This document shows positions 47,342-54,476 of a DNA stretch of 54,476 nucleotides, one piece after another. The notes under the pieces were generated by a model. The model was not told the DNA's origin and did not search any database. It worked only from the letters and a program-made list of their open reading frames with translations. The stretch comes from Betaproteobacteria bacterium (GTDB lineage Bacteria > Pseudomonadota > Gammaproteobacteria > Burkholderiales > Burkholderiaceae_D). Each line of letters opens with the position of its first letter. Within the stretch, counting starts at the first letter, position 1. Location of the stretch: the NCBI GenBank assembly GCA_025356395.1, contig JANXTA010000006.1, positions 1-54,476 on the forward strand, written 5' to 3'. Position numbers and translations under genes: made by a program.

Positions 47342-47892
47342 CAGTCGTGCAGCACGATCTCGAACGGGATCGGGTTGCGCATCGAGTTGGCGACCGGCGA
47401 GTAGAAGTTGGCGTGCTTGACGATGGCGTCGAGGTCCTCGCGCGATGCGTCGCCTTCGACCTGGACCTTCACGCGGATCGCCTGGAAACCCATCATCGAC
47501 GGCTCCATCTGCGCGCCACCCGCACCCCAGGCCGCGGGGTTGCCGATGTCGCCCTCGATGAAGAGTTCGAGCTTCGACAACGCGACCTTGCGCGCGGTGG
47601 CGACGGCCGTGATGCCCACCGCGAGGCAGCCGCCGAGCGCGGCCAGCACGATCTCGCCGGGAGCCGGCGCGGTGTCCTCGCCGAACAGATGCGGGGGCTC
47701 GTCGACCACGACGGGCTCGTGATTGCCGACATACGACAGCGAGCGGTACTGCCCTTCCATCACGGTATGGACCTTGTTGGTCCCGCGCTTGGCCGGGTTG
47801 GCGCAACCCGCTTCCGCGAACTTGGCAAGGCCTTCGCGATCGATCGGACGCAGGTAGGTCTTGACGGTGGTGGTTTCCTCGGCCAGGGACAT
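47341..47892 (-). CDS. OsmC family protein
   Basis: A 183-aa OsmC/Ohr-superfamily protein. The central helix has APGEIVLAALGGCLAVGITAVATARKV with the conserved first cysteine. The second peroxidatic position is SPVANSM, with Ser instead of Cys, so it is unlikely to be a classical Ohr/OsmC two-cysteine peroxidase. Two other features stand out: an extra Cys in FAEAGCANPAKRG and the terminal NPIPFEIVLHD. It is the first gene of the sigma-54-driven operon. ATG 47892 has a GGAG site. Confidence 0.88.
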   Translation of the reverse strand: MSLAEETTTVKTYLRPIDREGLAKFAEAGCANPAKRGTNKVHTVMEGQYRSLSYVGNHEPVVVDEPPHLFGEDTAPAPGEIVLAALGGCLAVGITAVATARKVALSKLELFIEGDIGNPAAWGAGGAQMEPSMMGFQAIRVKVQVEGDASREDLDAIVKHANFYSPVANSMRNPIPFEIVLHD

Positions 47893-47948
47893 GATGACTC
47901 CGCTTGTGGTTTGAACGCGTGGGCGGCAGGTGCCGCGTCCAACCCTCA

Positions 47949-47965
47949 TTGCAAGGGGTGTGCCA
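47949..47965 (-). promoter_or_regulatory. Sigma-54 promoter of the OsmC operon
   Basis: Read on the minus strand it is TGGCACACCCCTTGCAA, matching the sigma-54 consensus TGGCAC-N5-TTGCW at every position. Predicted transcription start is about 12 bases on, near 47939, giving a leader of about 47 bases to the OsmC ATG. The enhancer-dependent regulator is encoded directly upstream. Confidence 0.9.
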
Positions 47966-48005
47966 TGCGATGTCGAAACCCTGTCTCCCCTCTCGGCATC
48001 GACGT

Positions 48006-48038
48006 CCCCTCCCCTCTGTGGAAAGGCCAGGGGAGGGG
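48006..48038. repeat. C-rich/G-rich stem-loop repeat
   Basis: CCCCTCCCCT (48006-48015) and AGGGGAGGGG (48029-48038) form a perfect 10-bp inverted repeat with a 13-base loop. It resembles the hairpin in the livH-livM spacer, so it is another copy of a dispersed element. It lies between the UAS-like sequence and the sigma-54 promoter, where DNA looping would occur. Confidence 0.7.
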
Positions 48039-48097
48039 CAAGCAAAGCGAGCGACAGTCGCCATCCCGACCTTTCCTCAAAAGAGGAAGGAGCCCAC

Positions 48098-48116
48098 CAA
48101 TGTCGACAATCTGTCG
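48098..48116 (-). promoter_or_regulatory. Candidate upstream activator site for the sigma-54 regulator (OsmC side)
   Basis: CAATGTCGACAATCTGTCG on the plus strand is the exact reverse complement of 50871-50889 upstream of the sulfurtransferase gene. It contains the palindrome TGTCGACA and the nested repeat CGACA-GAT-TGTCG. It abuts the end of the regulator gene and lies about 130 bases upstream of the sigma-54 promoter, a normal enhancer distance. Confidence 0.75.
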
Positions 48117-49757
48117 CTAGTCGACGTCCGTCTGAAGCTTCCGCAACCGATACGCGAACTGCCGCGCCGTCAGCCCCAGCGCCTGTGCCGCCCGCGACTT
48201 GTTGCCACCCGCGCGCTCCAGCGCCTCGACCAGCGTCGCGCGCTCGTGCGACTGATGCGAGCGGTACTCCCGGACCAGCGGCGCACGCCCGGCATCGACG
48301 TCGCGCGCCGCCGCGAGCGCCTCGCGCGCCTTCGCAGCCGAAGGTGACGGCTTGAGCACCGCGTGGACCTCGTCGACCGACACCAGCGAGCCCGCCGACA
48401 GCAGAACCAGCCGCTCGATCACGTTGCCGAGCTCGCGGATGTTGCCCGGCCAGTCGTGTTCCTCGAGACGCGCCAGCGCGTCGGGCGACAGATGGACCGT
48501 GCGGTGATGAGTCTGCGACGCGCGACTCGCGAAGTGCACCGCCAGCATCGCGATGTCACCGCGTCGCTCGGCCAGCGCTGGCAGGCGGATCGGGATGACG
48601 TTCAGCCGATAGAACAGGTCGGCGCGAAACGAGCCGTCGACGATTGCGGCGTCGAGGTCGCGGTGCGTGGCCGCCACGACGCGCACGTCGATCAGCGTCT
48701 CGCGCTTGCCGCCCAGCCGGACGACGATCGACTCCTGCAGCGCGCGCAGCAGCTTGGCCTGGGCGGCGATCGGGACCTCGCCCACCTCGTCGAGGAAAAT
48801 CGTGCCGCCGTCGGCGCGCTCGAACCAGCCGGCGCGCGCGTCGTGCGCGCCGGTGAACGCGCCGCGCTCGTGACCGAACAGCTCCGACTCGAACAGGCTT
48901 TCGGGGATCGCCGCGCAATTGACCTTGATGAACGGCTTGTCGCGCCGCGCGCTGAGGTTGTGGAGCGCGCGCGCGAACAGTTCCTTGCCGGTACCGGACT
49001 CGCCGAGCAGCAGCACCGTGGCCGACGTGCTGGCGACCCGCTCGCACTGCGTGAAGGCGATCTGAAGCGACGGCGCGTCGCCGATGATCCCGAAGCGTTG
49101 CGACGCGTGGTCGATCGATTGTTCGAGCAACTTGTTGCGCGCCTCGAGTGCCGCCGTACGCTTCTCGATGGCACTGGCGAGTTGCAGGATCTGGCCCGTG
49201 ATGGTGGCGAAGATGCGCAGCATCGCGAGGTCGTCGGCCAGCGGCCTGACCCGCGAGCGGATGCGGTGGCAGCCCAGCACGCCGACCACGCGGCGCTCCT
49301 CGAAGATCGGCACGGCGATGAACGCGACGATCTCGGGGGGCAGATTCTTGCGCTCGACCATGCGACTGAGGAAGGCCGGCTCCGCGTCGATGTCCTGGAC
49401 GATCATCGCGCCGCCGGTCGCGAGCACGCGGCCGGTGATGCCCTCGCCCGCGGCGTATTGACCGCGCGCCATTTCGGCGCGGGTCAGCCCGTAGCTGTAA
49501 TGGACCGTGCCGCTCACCGGTGCATTGCCGGCGACCCGGTCGGCCAGCACGATGCGGCCGCGGTTGAGCCCGAGCAGCTCGGACATCAGGTGCAGCATTT
49601 CCCGCAGGACGCGCTCCGGCGCGAGGCTGCGCCCTATGAGCTTCATGACTTCGCGCATCAGCAGGGCTTCCTGCTCGCGCCAGTCCAGGGCAGCGTCGCG
49701 GCGCTGGATGGCCGCGGAGTCGCGCGGGTCGGCCTCGGGCTTTGCGATTGTCGTCAT
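48117..49757 (-). CDS. Sigma-54-dependent NifA-like transcriptional activator (GAF-AAA-Fis)
   Basis: A 546-aa enhancer-binding protein. Residues 30-190 form a GAF sensor domain ([46 protein letters not shown]). The AAA domain has Walker [12 protein letters not shown], the sigma-54 contact loop GAFTGA, Walker [13 protein letters not shown] and the arginine region [11 protein letters not shown]. The C-terminal Fis helix-turn-helix is [23 protein letters not shown], closest to NifA/AnfA. I chose ATG 49757; starting at 49817 would translate a dispersed repeat. It lies between its two likely target units. A TGTCGACA word overlaps its start region, hinting at autoregulation. Confidence 0.93.
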   Translation of the reverse strand: MTTIAKPEADPRDSAAIQRRDAALDWREQEALLMREVMKLIGRSLAPERVLREMLHLMSELLGLNRGRIVLADRVAGNAPVSGTVHYSYGLTRAEMARGQYAAGEGITGRVLATGGAMIVQDIDAEPAFLSRMVERKNLPPEIVAFIAVPIFEERRVVGVLGCHRIRSRVRPLADDLAMLRIFATITGQILQLASAIEKRTAALEARNKLLEQSIDHASQRFGIIGDAPSLQIAFTQCERVASTSATVLLLGESGTGKELFARALHNLSARRDKPFIKVNCAAIPESLFESELFGHERGAFTGAHDARAGWFERADGGTIFLDEVGEVPIAAQAKLLRALQESIVVRLGGKRETLIDVRVVAATHRDLDAAIVDGSFRADLFYRLNVIPIRLPALAERRGDIAMLAVHFASRASQTHHRTVHLSPDALARLEEHDWPGNIRELGNVIERLVLLSAGSLVSVDEVHAVLKPSPSAAKAREALAAARDVDAGRAPLVREYRSHQSHERATLVEALERAGGNKSRAAQALGLTARQFAYRLRKLQTDVD

Positions 49758-49792
49758 TGTGTCGACAAAGCAAGAAGCCGGCCGGCTTCGCA

Positions 49793-49817
49793 GTCCCGGC
49801 CTGCGCCGGGATGACAT
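49793..49817. repeat. Dispersed repeat copy (same as livK-livH arm)
   Basis: These 25 bases, including GTCCCGGCCTGCGCCGGGAT, are identical to positions 7666-7690. Here the internal palindrome CCCGGC-CTGC-GCCGGG stands alone between the sulfurtransferase stop and the regulator start. It supports starting the regulator at 49757. Confidence 0.8.
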
Positions 49818-49820
49818 CAG

Positions 49821-50687
49821 TTACGCCGCCATCCTCGTCATGCCCTCCTCGATCGGCAACGAAGGATCGCGCGACCATTCGTTCCACGAGCCGAAGTACA
49901 TCTTGACCTTGTCGTAGCCCGCTTCCTTCAATGCGAGATACGTGTTCGAAGCGCGAGCGCCCTTGAAGCAGTACAGGTAGATCGTCGCGTCGGGCGCGAT
50001 GCCGACGCTACGACACTCGGCGCGCACTTCCTCGGGGCTCTTGAACATCGGACCCGCCGCGGTCGGCTTCATCATCCGGTACCACTCGATCCACGTCGCG
50101 TTCGGCAGGCGGCCCTTGCGCGGGCAGAAGTCCTTGCCGTACGGCGAACTGCTCTCGCCGATCCACTCGTCGATGTCGCGCACGTCGAGCTTGACGATGC
50201 TTGGGTCGCCGAGCGCGGCGAGCATCGCGTCCTTGTCGATGATGACGGCGTCTGGCGTCACGTTGACCGGGAAGGTCACCGGCGTCGGCGTCGCTGCCTC
50301 GGTCGACAACCCCAGCCCGGCCTTGACCCAGCCGCCCAGCCCGCCGTGCAGGACCTTGATCTTCGGATAGCCGAGGTGGGTCAGCAGGAAGTAGCCGCGA
50401 CACGACTGGCCGAAGCCCGAGTTCATCGTGTCCTCGTACAGCACCGCGGTCTCTTTGCCGGAGAGGCCGATGCGGCCGAACTCGGAGACGAACTTCTCGT
50501 GCATCGCCTCCATGCCTTCGGGGGTCGACGTCGCGAGGTAGGTGAAGATGTCGCGCAGGTTGACCGCGCCGGGGATGTGACCGCTCGCGTAGGCGCCGTC
50601 GTCGCGCGTATCGATGATGACGAGCGACTCGCCGGCGTCGATGGCTTCACCGAGTTCGACGGGACTGATCAGGATGCCAGGGTTCAT
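49821..50687 (-). CDS. Thiosulfate/3-mercaptopyruvate sulfurtransferase (two rhodanese domains)
   Basis: A 288-aa tandem rhodanese. The N-terminal non-catalytic domain contains VIIDTRDDGAYASGHIPGAVNLRDIFTYLATS. The C-terminal domain contains VKLDVRDIDEWIG and the active loop LYCFKGARASN with the persulfide-forming cysteine (near residue 248). It would move sulfane sulfur from thiosulfate or mercaptopyruvate to cyanide or thiols. ATG 50687 has a strong AAGGAGAA site. It has its own sigma-54 promoter and shares the 19-bp site with the OsmC operon. Confidence 0.92.
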   Translation of the reverse strand: MNPGILISPVELGEAIDAGESLVIIDTRDDGAYASGHIPGAVNLRDIFTYLATSTPEGMEAMHEKFVSEFGRIGLSGKETAVLYEDTMNSGFGQSCRGYFLLTHLGYPKIKVLHGGLGGWVKAGLGLSTEAATPTPVTFPVNVTPDAVIIDKDAMLAALGDPSIVKLDVRDIDEWIGESSSPYGKDFCPRKGRLPNATWIEWYRMMKPTAAGPMFKSPEEVRAECRSVGIAPDATIYLYCFKGARASNTYLALKEAGYDKVKMYFGSWNEWSRDPSLPIEEGMTRMAA

Positions 50688-50778
50688 TACGCTTCTCCTT
50701 GATGGGGCTGAGTGGGGGCGAACATGCGGTCTGGACCGCATCGACTGACGAACCGGAACGTCGGTTGCAGCACCCCAT

Positions 50779-50795
50779 TCGCAGAAAGCGTGCCA
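50779..50795 (-). promoter_or_regulatory. Sigma-54 promoter of the sulfurtransferase gene
   Basis: On the minus strand: TGGCACGCTTTCTGCGA. It keeps the invariant GG-N10-GC spacing and the full TGGCAC -24 element; the -12 element is CTGCG instead of TTGCA. The predicted start near 50768 leaves a leader of about 80 bases. Confidence 0.82.
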
Positions 50796-50870
50796 ATCGT
50801 TCGATCAGCCGCCTTCCCTCTGACGCGCGAGGTCATCGCCGCGCGCGGCGCGGCGGCGGGCGCCAATGAC

Positions 50871-50889
50871 CGACAGATTGTCGACATTG
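50871..50889 (-). promoter_or_regulatory. Candidate upstream activator site for the sigma-54 regulator (sulfurtransferase side)
   Basis: CGACAGATTGTCGACATTG, the exact reverse complement of 48098-48116. It is about 76 bases upstream of the sigma-54 promoter at 50779-50795. A 19-base identity upstream of two sigma-54 promoters that flank one regulator gene is unlikely by chance. Confidence 0.78.
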
Positions 50890-50910
50890 CGAGCCCTCGG
50901 TGCGTTGCCC

Positions 50911-52764
50911 TCAGGCGATCGGTGATCGCAGCCCGTGGCGGGCCAGCAGATCCCTGAATTCCGGGTCCTCGTGGAAGGACGCGAACAGCGGATCGACGGG
51001 CAGGCTGCAGAACGACGTGTCGCCTTCACGCGCCGCACATTCGAGGGCGGCGTAGGTCGCCTCGCGATCTCCCAGGCAGACCCAGGCCATCGCCAGTCCA
51101 TACGGCGGACCGTAGCGATCGCCGCGGCCACGCAGGTAGGCATCGAGGTCGCGGCGCCCCGTGTCGTGCTCGCCCTGCCGGCCGAGCGCACTCACCCGCG
51201 CGAGATGCGCTGCAGGGTGGTCGGGATACCGCACCACCAGCGCATCGAAGCGCTGGAGCGCCGCATCGGTTTCGTGCAGGTAAAGATGGATCAGACCCAA
51301 CACCAGGTTGGTGTACAGGTGGTCGGGCTCCAGCTCGAGCACCGACAGGGCCTCAGCCTTCGCCTCTTCGTAGCGCCGCGTGTAGGCCAGCAGTTGCGCA
51401 GCCATGGCCCGCATGCCGAGATTGAGCGGATCGAGATCGACCGCGAGGCGCGAGTGCAGCAGGCCTTCGTCGAAACGTCCGTTGAAGATCAGCCCGAACG
51501 CGTAGCGATAGTTGACGCTGCTGATGTAGGGCGAGAGGCGCAACGCCTCGACGAACAGGCGCTCGGCCCGCTGCCAGTCGAAGTCGAAGCGGAAGGCGAT
51601 CATCGCGCGGAGAGAAATAGCGTCGCCGTCGTTCGGGTCGAGCACGACCGCGCGATCGAGGGCCTGCCGCGCGCGTGGCATCACCTGCGAGGTCGGCGCG
51701 CGATGCAGCGTCGCGCGATGCAGGCTGGCGATCGCCAGCGCCACGTGTGCCCGTGCGTTGGCCTCGTCGAGCGCGATGGCCTGCTCCAGCAGGTCGACCA
51801 CCTTCTCGGCGCTGTCCGCGGCGTAGAGGCGCGTCAGGTAGCTCGCCCGTTCGAGCAGGTCGCGGGCCTTGCGGCGCCTCGCGTCAGCGACGGCATCGGC
51901 TTCAGCCCGCTCGCTCAGAATCGTGTCGACGACCGGCGCGACGGCGGCCATGACGGCCTGCGAGACATGGTCCTGGAACGCGAACAGATCCAGTTCGCCA
52001 TGGGCATCGCGACCGTGCAGACCGGTATCGAAGGACTGCGACCAGAGCGCGGTCCCATCCTCGGTCCGGTAGACGTGCGCGATGCAGCGGATGCGCTCAC
52101 CTTGGCGCTGGATGCTGCCGTCGATCACCCGCGTGACGCCGAGCAGCCTGCCGATCGCCTTGATCTCAAGATCGCGTTCGCGCGCCTTGAACGCCGAGAC
52201 CCGTGCGACGACCTTGACGTCGCGCTGCCGTCCGAGCAGATGGATCAGCTGGTCGGCGAGCCCGATCGCGAAGCTCGTGTCGTCCTGGTGGCTACCGGTC
52301 GTGAAGGGCAACACCGCGAACGACTCGACGCGGCGCGCCGGCTTCGTCGGGCGCGCCCTTCGTTCGAACTGCGGGACGTAGCTGCCGACCGGGATCGAGA
52401 ACGCGAACAGGTCTTTCGCGCCTGCGCCCTCGTAGTAGCGCGCCAGCTTGCCGCGAAGGCGTCCCACTTCGACGCGCACGATGGGATCGCTGCGCGTGTC
52501 GTAGACATCGAGCGCGCGATCGAAGAGTTCGATGCCCAGCAGCACCTCCTTGAGACGGTCGCCGTTGCCATCCAGCGCTGCCCGAACGATGTAGCGCATC
52601 AAGCGACGGTGGCGATCCGAACGGCGGAACACGTCGCCGGCGAGGACCTGCTCCAGCGACGACTCGACCAGGGCACGCGGATAGGCGCTCAGCGTGTCGC
52701 GCGGCAGGCGACGTGGCTCCGCGGACGGCTCGTCGACGGCTTCGGCGACGAACTCGGAGACCAT
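50911..52764 (-). CDS. Large TPR protein with TolB/FlgO-like domain
   Basis: A 617-aa protein. Residues 30-125 contain FRRSDRHRRLMRYIVRAALDGNGDRLKEVLLGIELF and DTRSDPIVRVEVGRLRGKLARYYE, a known N-terminal module in adenylate-cyclase-like and regulatory TPR proteins. Residues 145-260 (FAVLPFTTGSHQDDTSFAIGLADQLIHLL) resemble the TolB/FlgO amino domain. The rest is TPR repeats (e.g. SVLELEPDHLYTNLVLGLIHLYL). I see no catalytic domain, signal peptide or membrane helix. It is probably a cytoplasmic scaffold or regulator; function unknown. tyrA ends upstream, 2 bases away. Confidence 0.8.
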   Translation of the reverse strand: MVSEFVAEAVDEPSAEPRRLPRDTLSAYPRALVESSLEQVLAGDVFRRSDRHRRLMRYIVRAALDGNGDRLKEVLLGIELFDRALDVYDTRSDPIVRVEVGRLRGKLARYYEGAGAKDLFAFSIPVGSYVPQFERRARPTKPARRVESFAVLPFTTGSHQDDTSFAIGLADQLIHLLGRQRDVKVVARVSAFKARERDLEIKAIGRLLGVTRVIDGSIQRQGERIRCIAHVYRTEDGTALWSQSFDTGLHGRDAHGELDLFAFQDHVSQAVMAAVAPVVDTILSERAEADAVADARRRKARDLLERASYLTRLYAADSAEKVVDLLEQAIALDEANARAHVALAIASLHRATLHRAPTSQVMPRARQALDRAVVLDPNDGDAISLRAMIAFRFDFDWQRAERLFVEALRLSPYISSVNYRYAFGLIFNGRFDEGLLHSRLAVDLDPLNLGMRAMAAQLLAYTRRYEEAKAEALSVLELEPDHLYTNLVLGLIHLYLHETDAALQRFDALVVRYPDHPAAHLARVSALGRQGEHDTGRRDLDAYLRGRGDRYGPPYGLAMAWVCLGDREATYAALECAAREGDTSFCSLPVDPLFASFHEDPEFRDLLARHGLRSPIA

Positions 52765-52766
52765 CG

Positions 52767-53633
52767 TCAGCGCGGATCGGCGAGACGGGTGCGCGCCGTG
52801 CTGGCACACACGAACATCGCTTCCAGCGATTCCGCGTCGCGATCGGCCACCCACTGCCGCAGCACGTCCAGGCGGGAACGATAGGCATCGAGGTCCTTCA
52901 GCAGCGCGTCGCGATTGGCGATCGCCACGTCGCGCCACATCTCGGGGCTGCTGGCCGCGATCCGCGTGAAGTCCCTGAAACCGCCGCCGGACAACGAGAA
53001 CTTGAGGTCGGCATCGGGCGCCTCGGCGATCTGCGCGACGAGGGCGTAGGCCAGCAGGTGCGGCAGATGGCTGACCGCCGAGAGCACGGCATCGTGAGCT
53101 GCGGCGTCGATGCGGTCGACCCGCGCGCCGCACGCGATCCATGCCGCCTCGACGCGCACAACGACGTCTTCGTCGTTCTCCGGCAGCGGCGTCAGCAGCA
53201 CGCGCCTGCCGCGGAACAGGTCGACCAGCGCCGCGCCGGGTCCGTGGATCTCACGCCCCGCGATCGGGTGGCCCGGCACGAAACGCGCGATGGCGGCGCC
53301 GAGCGCCGTACGCGCGACAGCGATCACGGACTGCTTGGTGCTGCCGACGTCGGTCACGATCGCATCGGCGCGAAGACGTGGGGCGATCGCCGCGAGGACT
53401 TCGGCCGTGCGCGCGACCGGAACGGCCAGCAGCACGAGATCGGCGTCGATCACGGCATCTTCGAGGCGCGCCTCGCAGCGGTCGGCGATGCCGAGATCGA
53501 CGGCCCGCGCTGCGACGACGGGATTCCGGTCGAACCCCACGATCTCGCCGACCTCACCGGCGGCGCGCAACGCCATCGCGAACGAGCCGCCGATCAGGCC
53601 GCAGCCGACGAGGGTCACGCGCGCGAACAGCAT
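52767..53633 (-). CDS. tyrA: Prephenate dehydrogenase
   Basis: A 288-aa enzyme making 4-hydroxyphenylpyruvate for tyrosine synthesis. NAD site VTLVGCGLIGGSFAMALR is near residue 5. VTDVGSTKQSVI, the catalytic histidine region FVPGHPIAGREIHGP and SHLPHLLAYAL are conserved. SGGGFRDFTRIAASSPEMWRDV is diagnostic. ATG 53633 is chosen; an upstream in-frame start would translate the 12-bp tandem repeat as a SASL repeat. In related genomes aroA follows directly; here 17 kb intervenes. Confidence 0.95.
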   Translation of the reverse strand: MLFARVTLVGCGLIGGSFAMALRAAGEVGEIVGFDRNPVVAARAVDLGIADRCEARLEDAVIDADLVLLAVPVARTAEVLAAIAPRLRADAIVTDVGSTKQSVIAVARTALGAAIARFVPGHPIAGREIHGPGAALVDLFRGRRVLLTPLPENDEDVVVRVEAAWIACGARVDRIDAAAHDAVLSAVSHLPHLLAYALVAQIAEAPDADLKFSLSGGGFRDFTRIAASSPEMWRDVAIANRDALLKDLDAYRSRLDVLRQWVADRDAESLEAMFVCASTARTRLADPR

Positions 53634-53654
53634 CGCGTCAACCTCGGGCGAAAT

Positions 53655-53706
53655 GGACAACGAAGCGGACAACGAAGCGGACAACGAAGCGGACAACGAA
53701 GCGGAC
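53655..53706. repeat. 12-bp tandem repeat between hisC and tyrA
   Basis: Four perfect copies of GGACAACGAAGC (53655-53702) plus a partial GGAC. The unit is a multiple of three and lies just upstream of tyrA. It is non-coding with the chosen starts. Such arrays change copy number by slippage and could vary spacing or, if the upstream start is used, the length of an N-terminal tail. Confidence 0.95.
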
Positions 53707-53711
53707 GGCGA

Positions 53712-54476
53712 TCACCTCGTCGCCTGCAGCGCGGCCGGCAGGGCTGCGAGGAAGACGTCGTTCTCGGGCTTCGTGCCGATCGATACGCGCAGCCACTGTG
53801 GCAGGCCGTAATTGGCGACCGGCCGCACGATCACGCCGCTCCTGAGCAACGCGACATTGGCCTTCGCGCCCGCGTCCGCCGCATCGCCGGCCTTGAACAG
53901 GATGAAGTTGCCCGACGACGGGATGTAGACGATGCCCGCCGCATCGAACACCGCGGTGAGTTGCCGGTAGCCCGCACGATTGACTTCGAAGCTCGCGTCG
54001 AGGAAGGCCTGGTCGGCGAGCGCGGCGACGGCTGCGGCCTGCGCGAGCGCGTTGACATTGAAGGCTGCGCGCACGCGGTTCATCAGGTTGGTCAGCGCGG
54101 GTTGAGCGATGCCGTAGCCGATGCGCAGGCCCGCGAGTCCGTAGGCCTTGCTGAAGGTGCGCGAGACCAGCAGATTGGGAAAGCGCTTCACCCACCGCAC
54201 GGAGTCGAAGCGCTGCTGCGGATCGAGGTACTCGGTATAGGCCTCGTCGAGCACGACGACGGTTTCGGCCGGGACCTTGGCGAGGAACGCTTCGATCTCG
54301 GCTGGCGTCAGGAAGGTGCCGGTCGGGTTGCTCGGATTGGCGACGTAGACCAGCGAGGCGGGTTCGTCTTCGTCGACGGCGAGCACCGCGGCGAGCATCG
54401 CGTCGAGGAAGGCCTGGTCGGCAAGCGCCGCGACCGCGGCTGCCTGCGCGAGCGCGTTGACGTTGAACGCCGCGCG
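53712..54476 (-). CDS. hisC: Histidinol-phosphate aminotransferase, partial, with an anomalous upstream junction
   Basis: A PLP-dependent aminotransferase of histidine synthesis, also usable for aromatic amino acids. Positions 53712 to about 54398 are normal: LVYVANPSNPTGTFL, VVLDEAYTEYL, PLP-lysine SRTFSKAYGLAGLRIGYG and the terminal NYGLPQWLRVSIGT. Upstream of about 54398 the frame stays open, but the residues (AAFNVNALAQAAAVAALADQ...) repeat the segment encoded at 53993-54071, which belongs 135 codons later. The true upstream part of hisC is thus missing or lies outside the window. The real start is not visible. Confidence 0.85.
   Translation of the reverse strand, partial: RAAFNVNALAQAAAVAALADQAFLDAMLAAVLAVDEDEPASLVYVANPSNPTGTFLTPAEIEAFLAKVPAETVVVLDEAYTEYLDPQQRFDSVRWVKRFPNLLVSRTFSKAYGLAGLRIGYGIAQPALTNLMNRVRAAFNVNALAQAAAVAALADQAFLDASFEVNRAGYRQLTAVFDAAGIVYIPSSGNFILFKAGDAADAGAKANVALLRSGVIVRPVANYGLPQWLRVSIGTKPENDVFLAALPAALQATR
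53993..54476. repeat. Diverged direct duplication of a hisC segment at the window edge
   Basis: Positions 53993-54071 and 54398-54476 are direct copies 405 bases apart, 71 of 79 bases identical. All eight differences are synonymous, so both encode the same 25 or so residues. The second copy continues to the window end. Confidence 0.9.

Noticed and set aside
49758-49817. N-terminal 20-residue extension of the sigma-54 regulator
   Set aside because: It would translate the dispersed repeat at 49793-49817; ATG 49757 is the natural start.
53655-53706. CRISPR-like array
   Set aside because: The units are contiguous 12-mers without spacers, and no cas genes are present.

Overview
The window is about 54.5 kb of high-GC DNA from a betaproteobacterium, most likely of the order Burkholderiales. 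The basis is gene content: the hisC-tyrA / aroA-cmk-rpsA-ihfB-lapA-lapB-ugd-rfaE-hldD block, argH beside an AlgZ/AlgR pair, darP-mog beside pmbA, and a patatin / 3-hydroxybutyrate dehydrogenase pair. I cannot name a genus. No rRNA, tRNA, CRISPR array, insertion sequence or prophage was recognised.

Layout. 1-6.3 kb: end of a HAD hydrolase gene, a compact minus-strand operon darP-mog-esterase with a DedA-rhodanese gene behind it, then pmbA. 6.4-11.3 kb: a complete liv-type branched-chain amino acid ABC operon, interrupted by two repeat-rich spacers. 11.5-17.8 kb: accessory genes, including a disrupted ECF sigma / anti-sigma pair, a GntR (YtrA-type)-ABC transporter operon with a visible operator, and a disrupted DUF2306 gene. 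17.9-21.4 kb: argH divergent from an AlgZ/AlgR-type LytS/LytTR system. 21.5-27 kb: small metabolic, membrane and hypothetical genes, plus disrupted cupin and TlpA-like genes. 23.2-35.5 kb, minus strand: hldD, then rfaE, ugd, lapB, lapA, ihfB, rpsA, cmk and aroA (LPS heptose, LPS assembly, translation, aromatic synthesis). 35.5-52.8 kb: about 17 kb of accessory genes lying between aroA and tyrA, which are usually adjacent. 52.8-54.5 kb: tyrA and a partial hisC, with an odd duplicated segment at the window edge.

The most interesting system is at 44.9-50.9 kb. A NifA-like GAF-AAA-Fis regulator sits between a two-domain sulfurtransferase gene and an overlapping three-gene operon (OsmC protein, acyl-CoA-dehydrogenase-like flavoprotein, rubredoxin-FAD oxidoreductase fusion). 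Both target units have sigma-54 promoters (GG-N10-GC), and an identical 19-bp sequence lies upstream of each. This looks like a self-contained sigma-54 regulon, plausibly in sulfur or thiol metabolism. Its substrate is unknown.

A second theme is decay. Seven accessory genes carry twelve frame-disrupting lesions between them: four frameshifts and eight in-frame stops. The conserved core genes carry none. Two stops replace tryptophans that an intact paralogue in the same window retains. The pattern argues for real pseudogene formation rather than uniform sequencing error.
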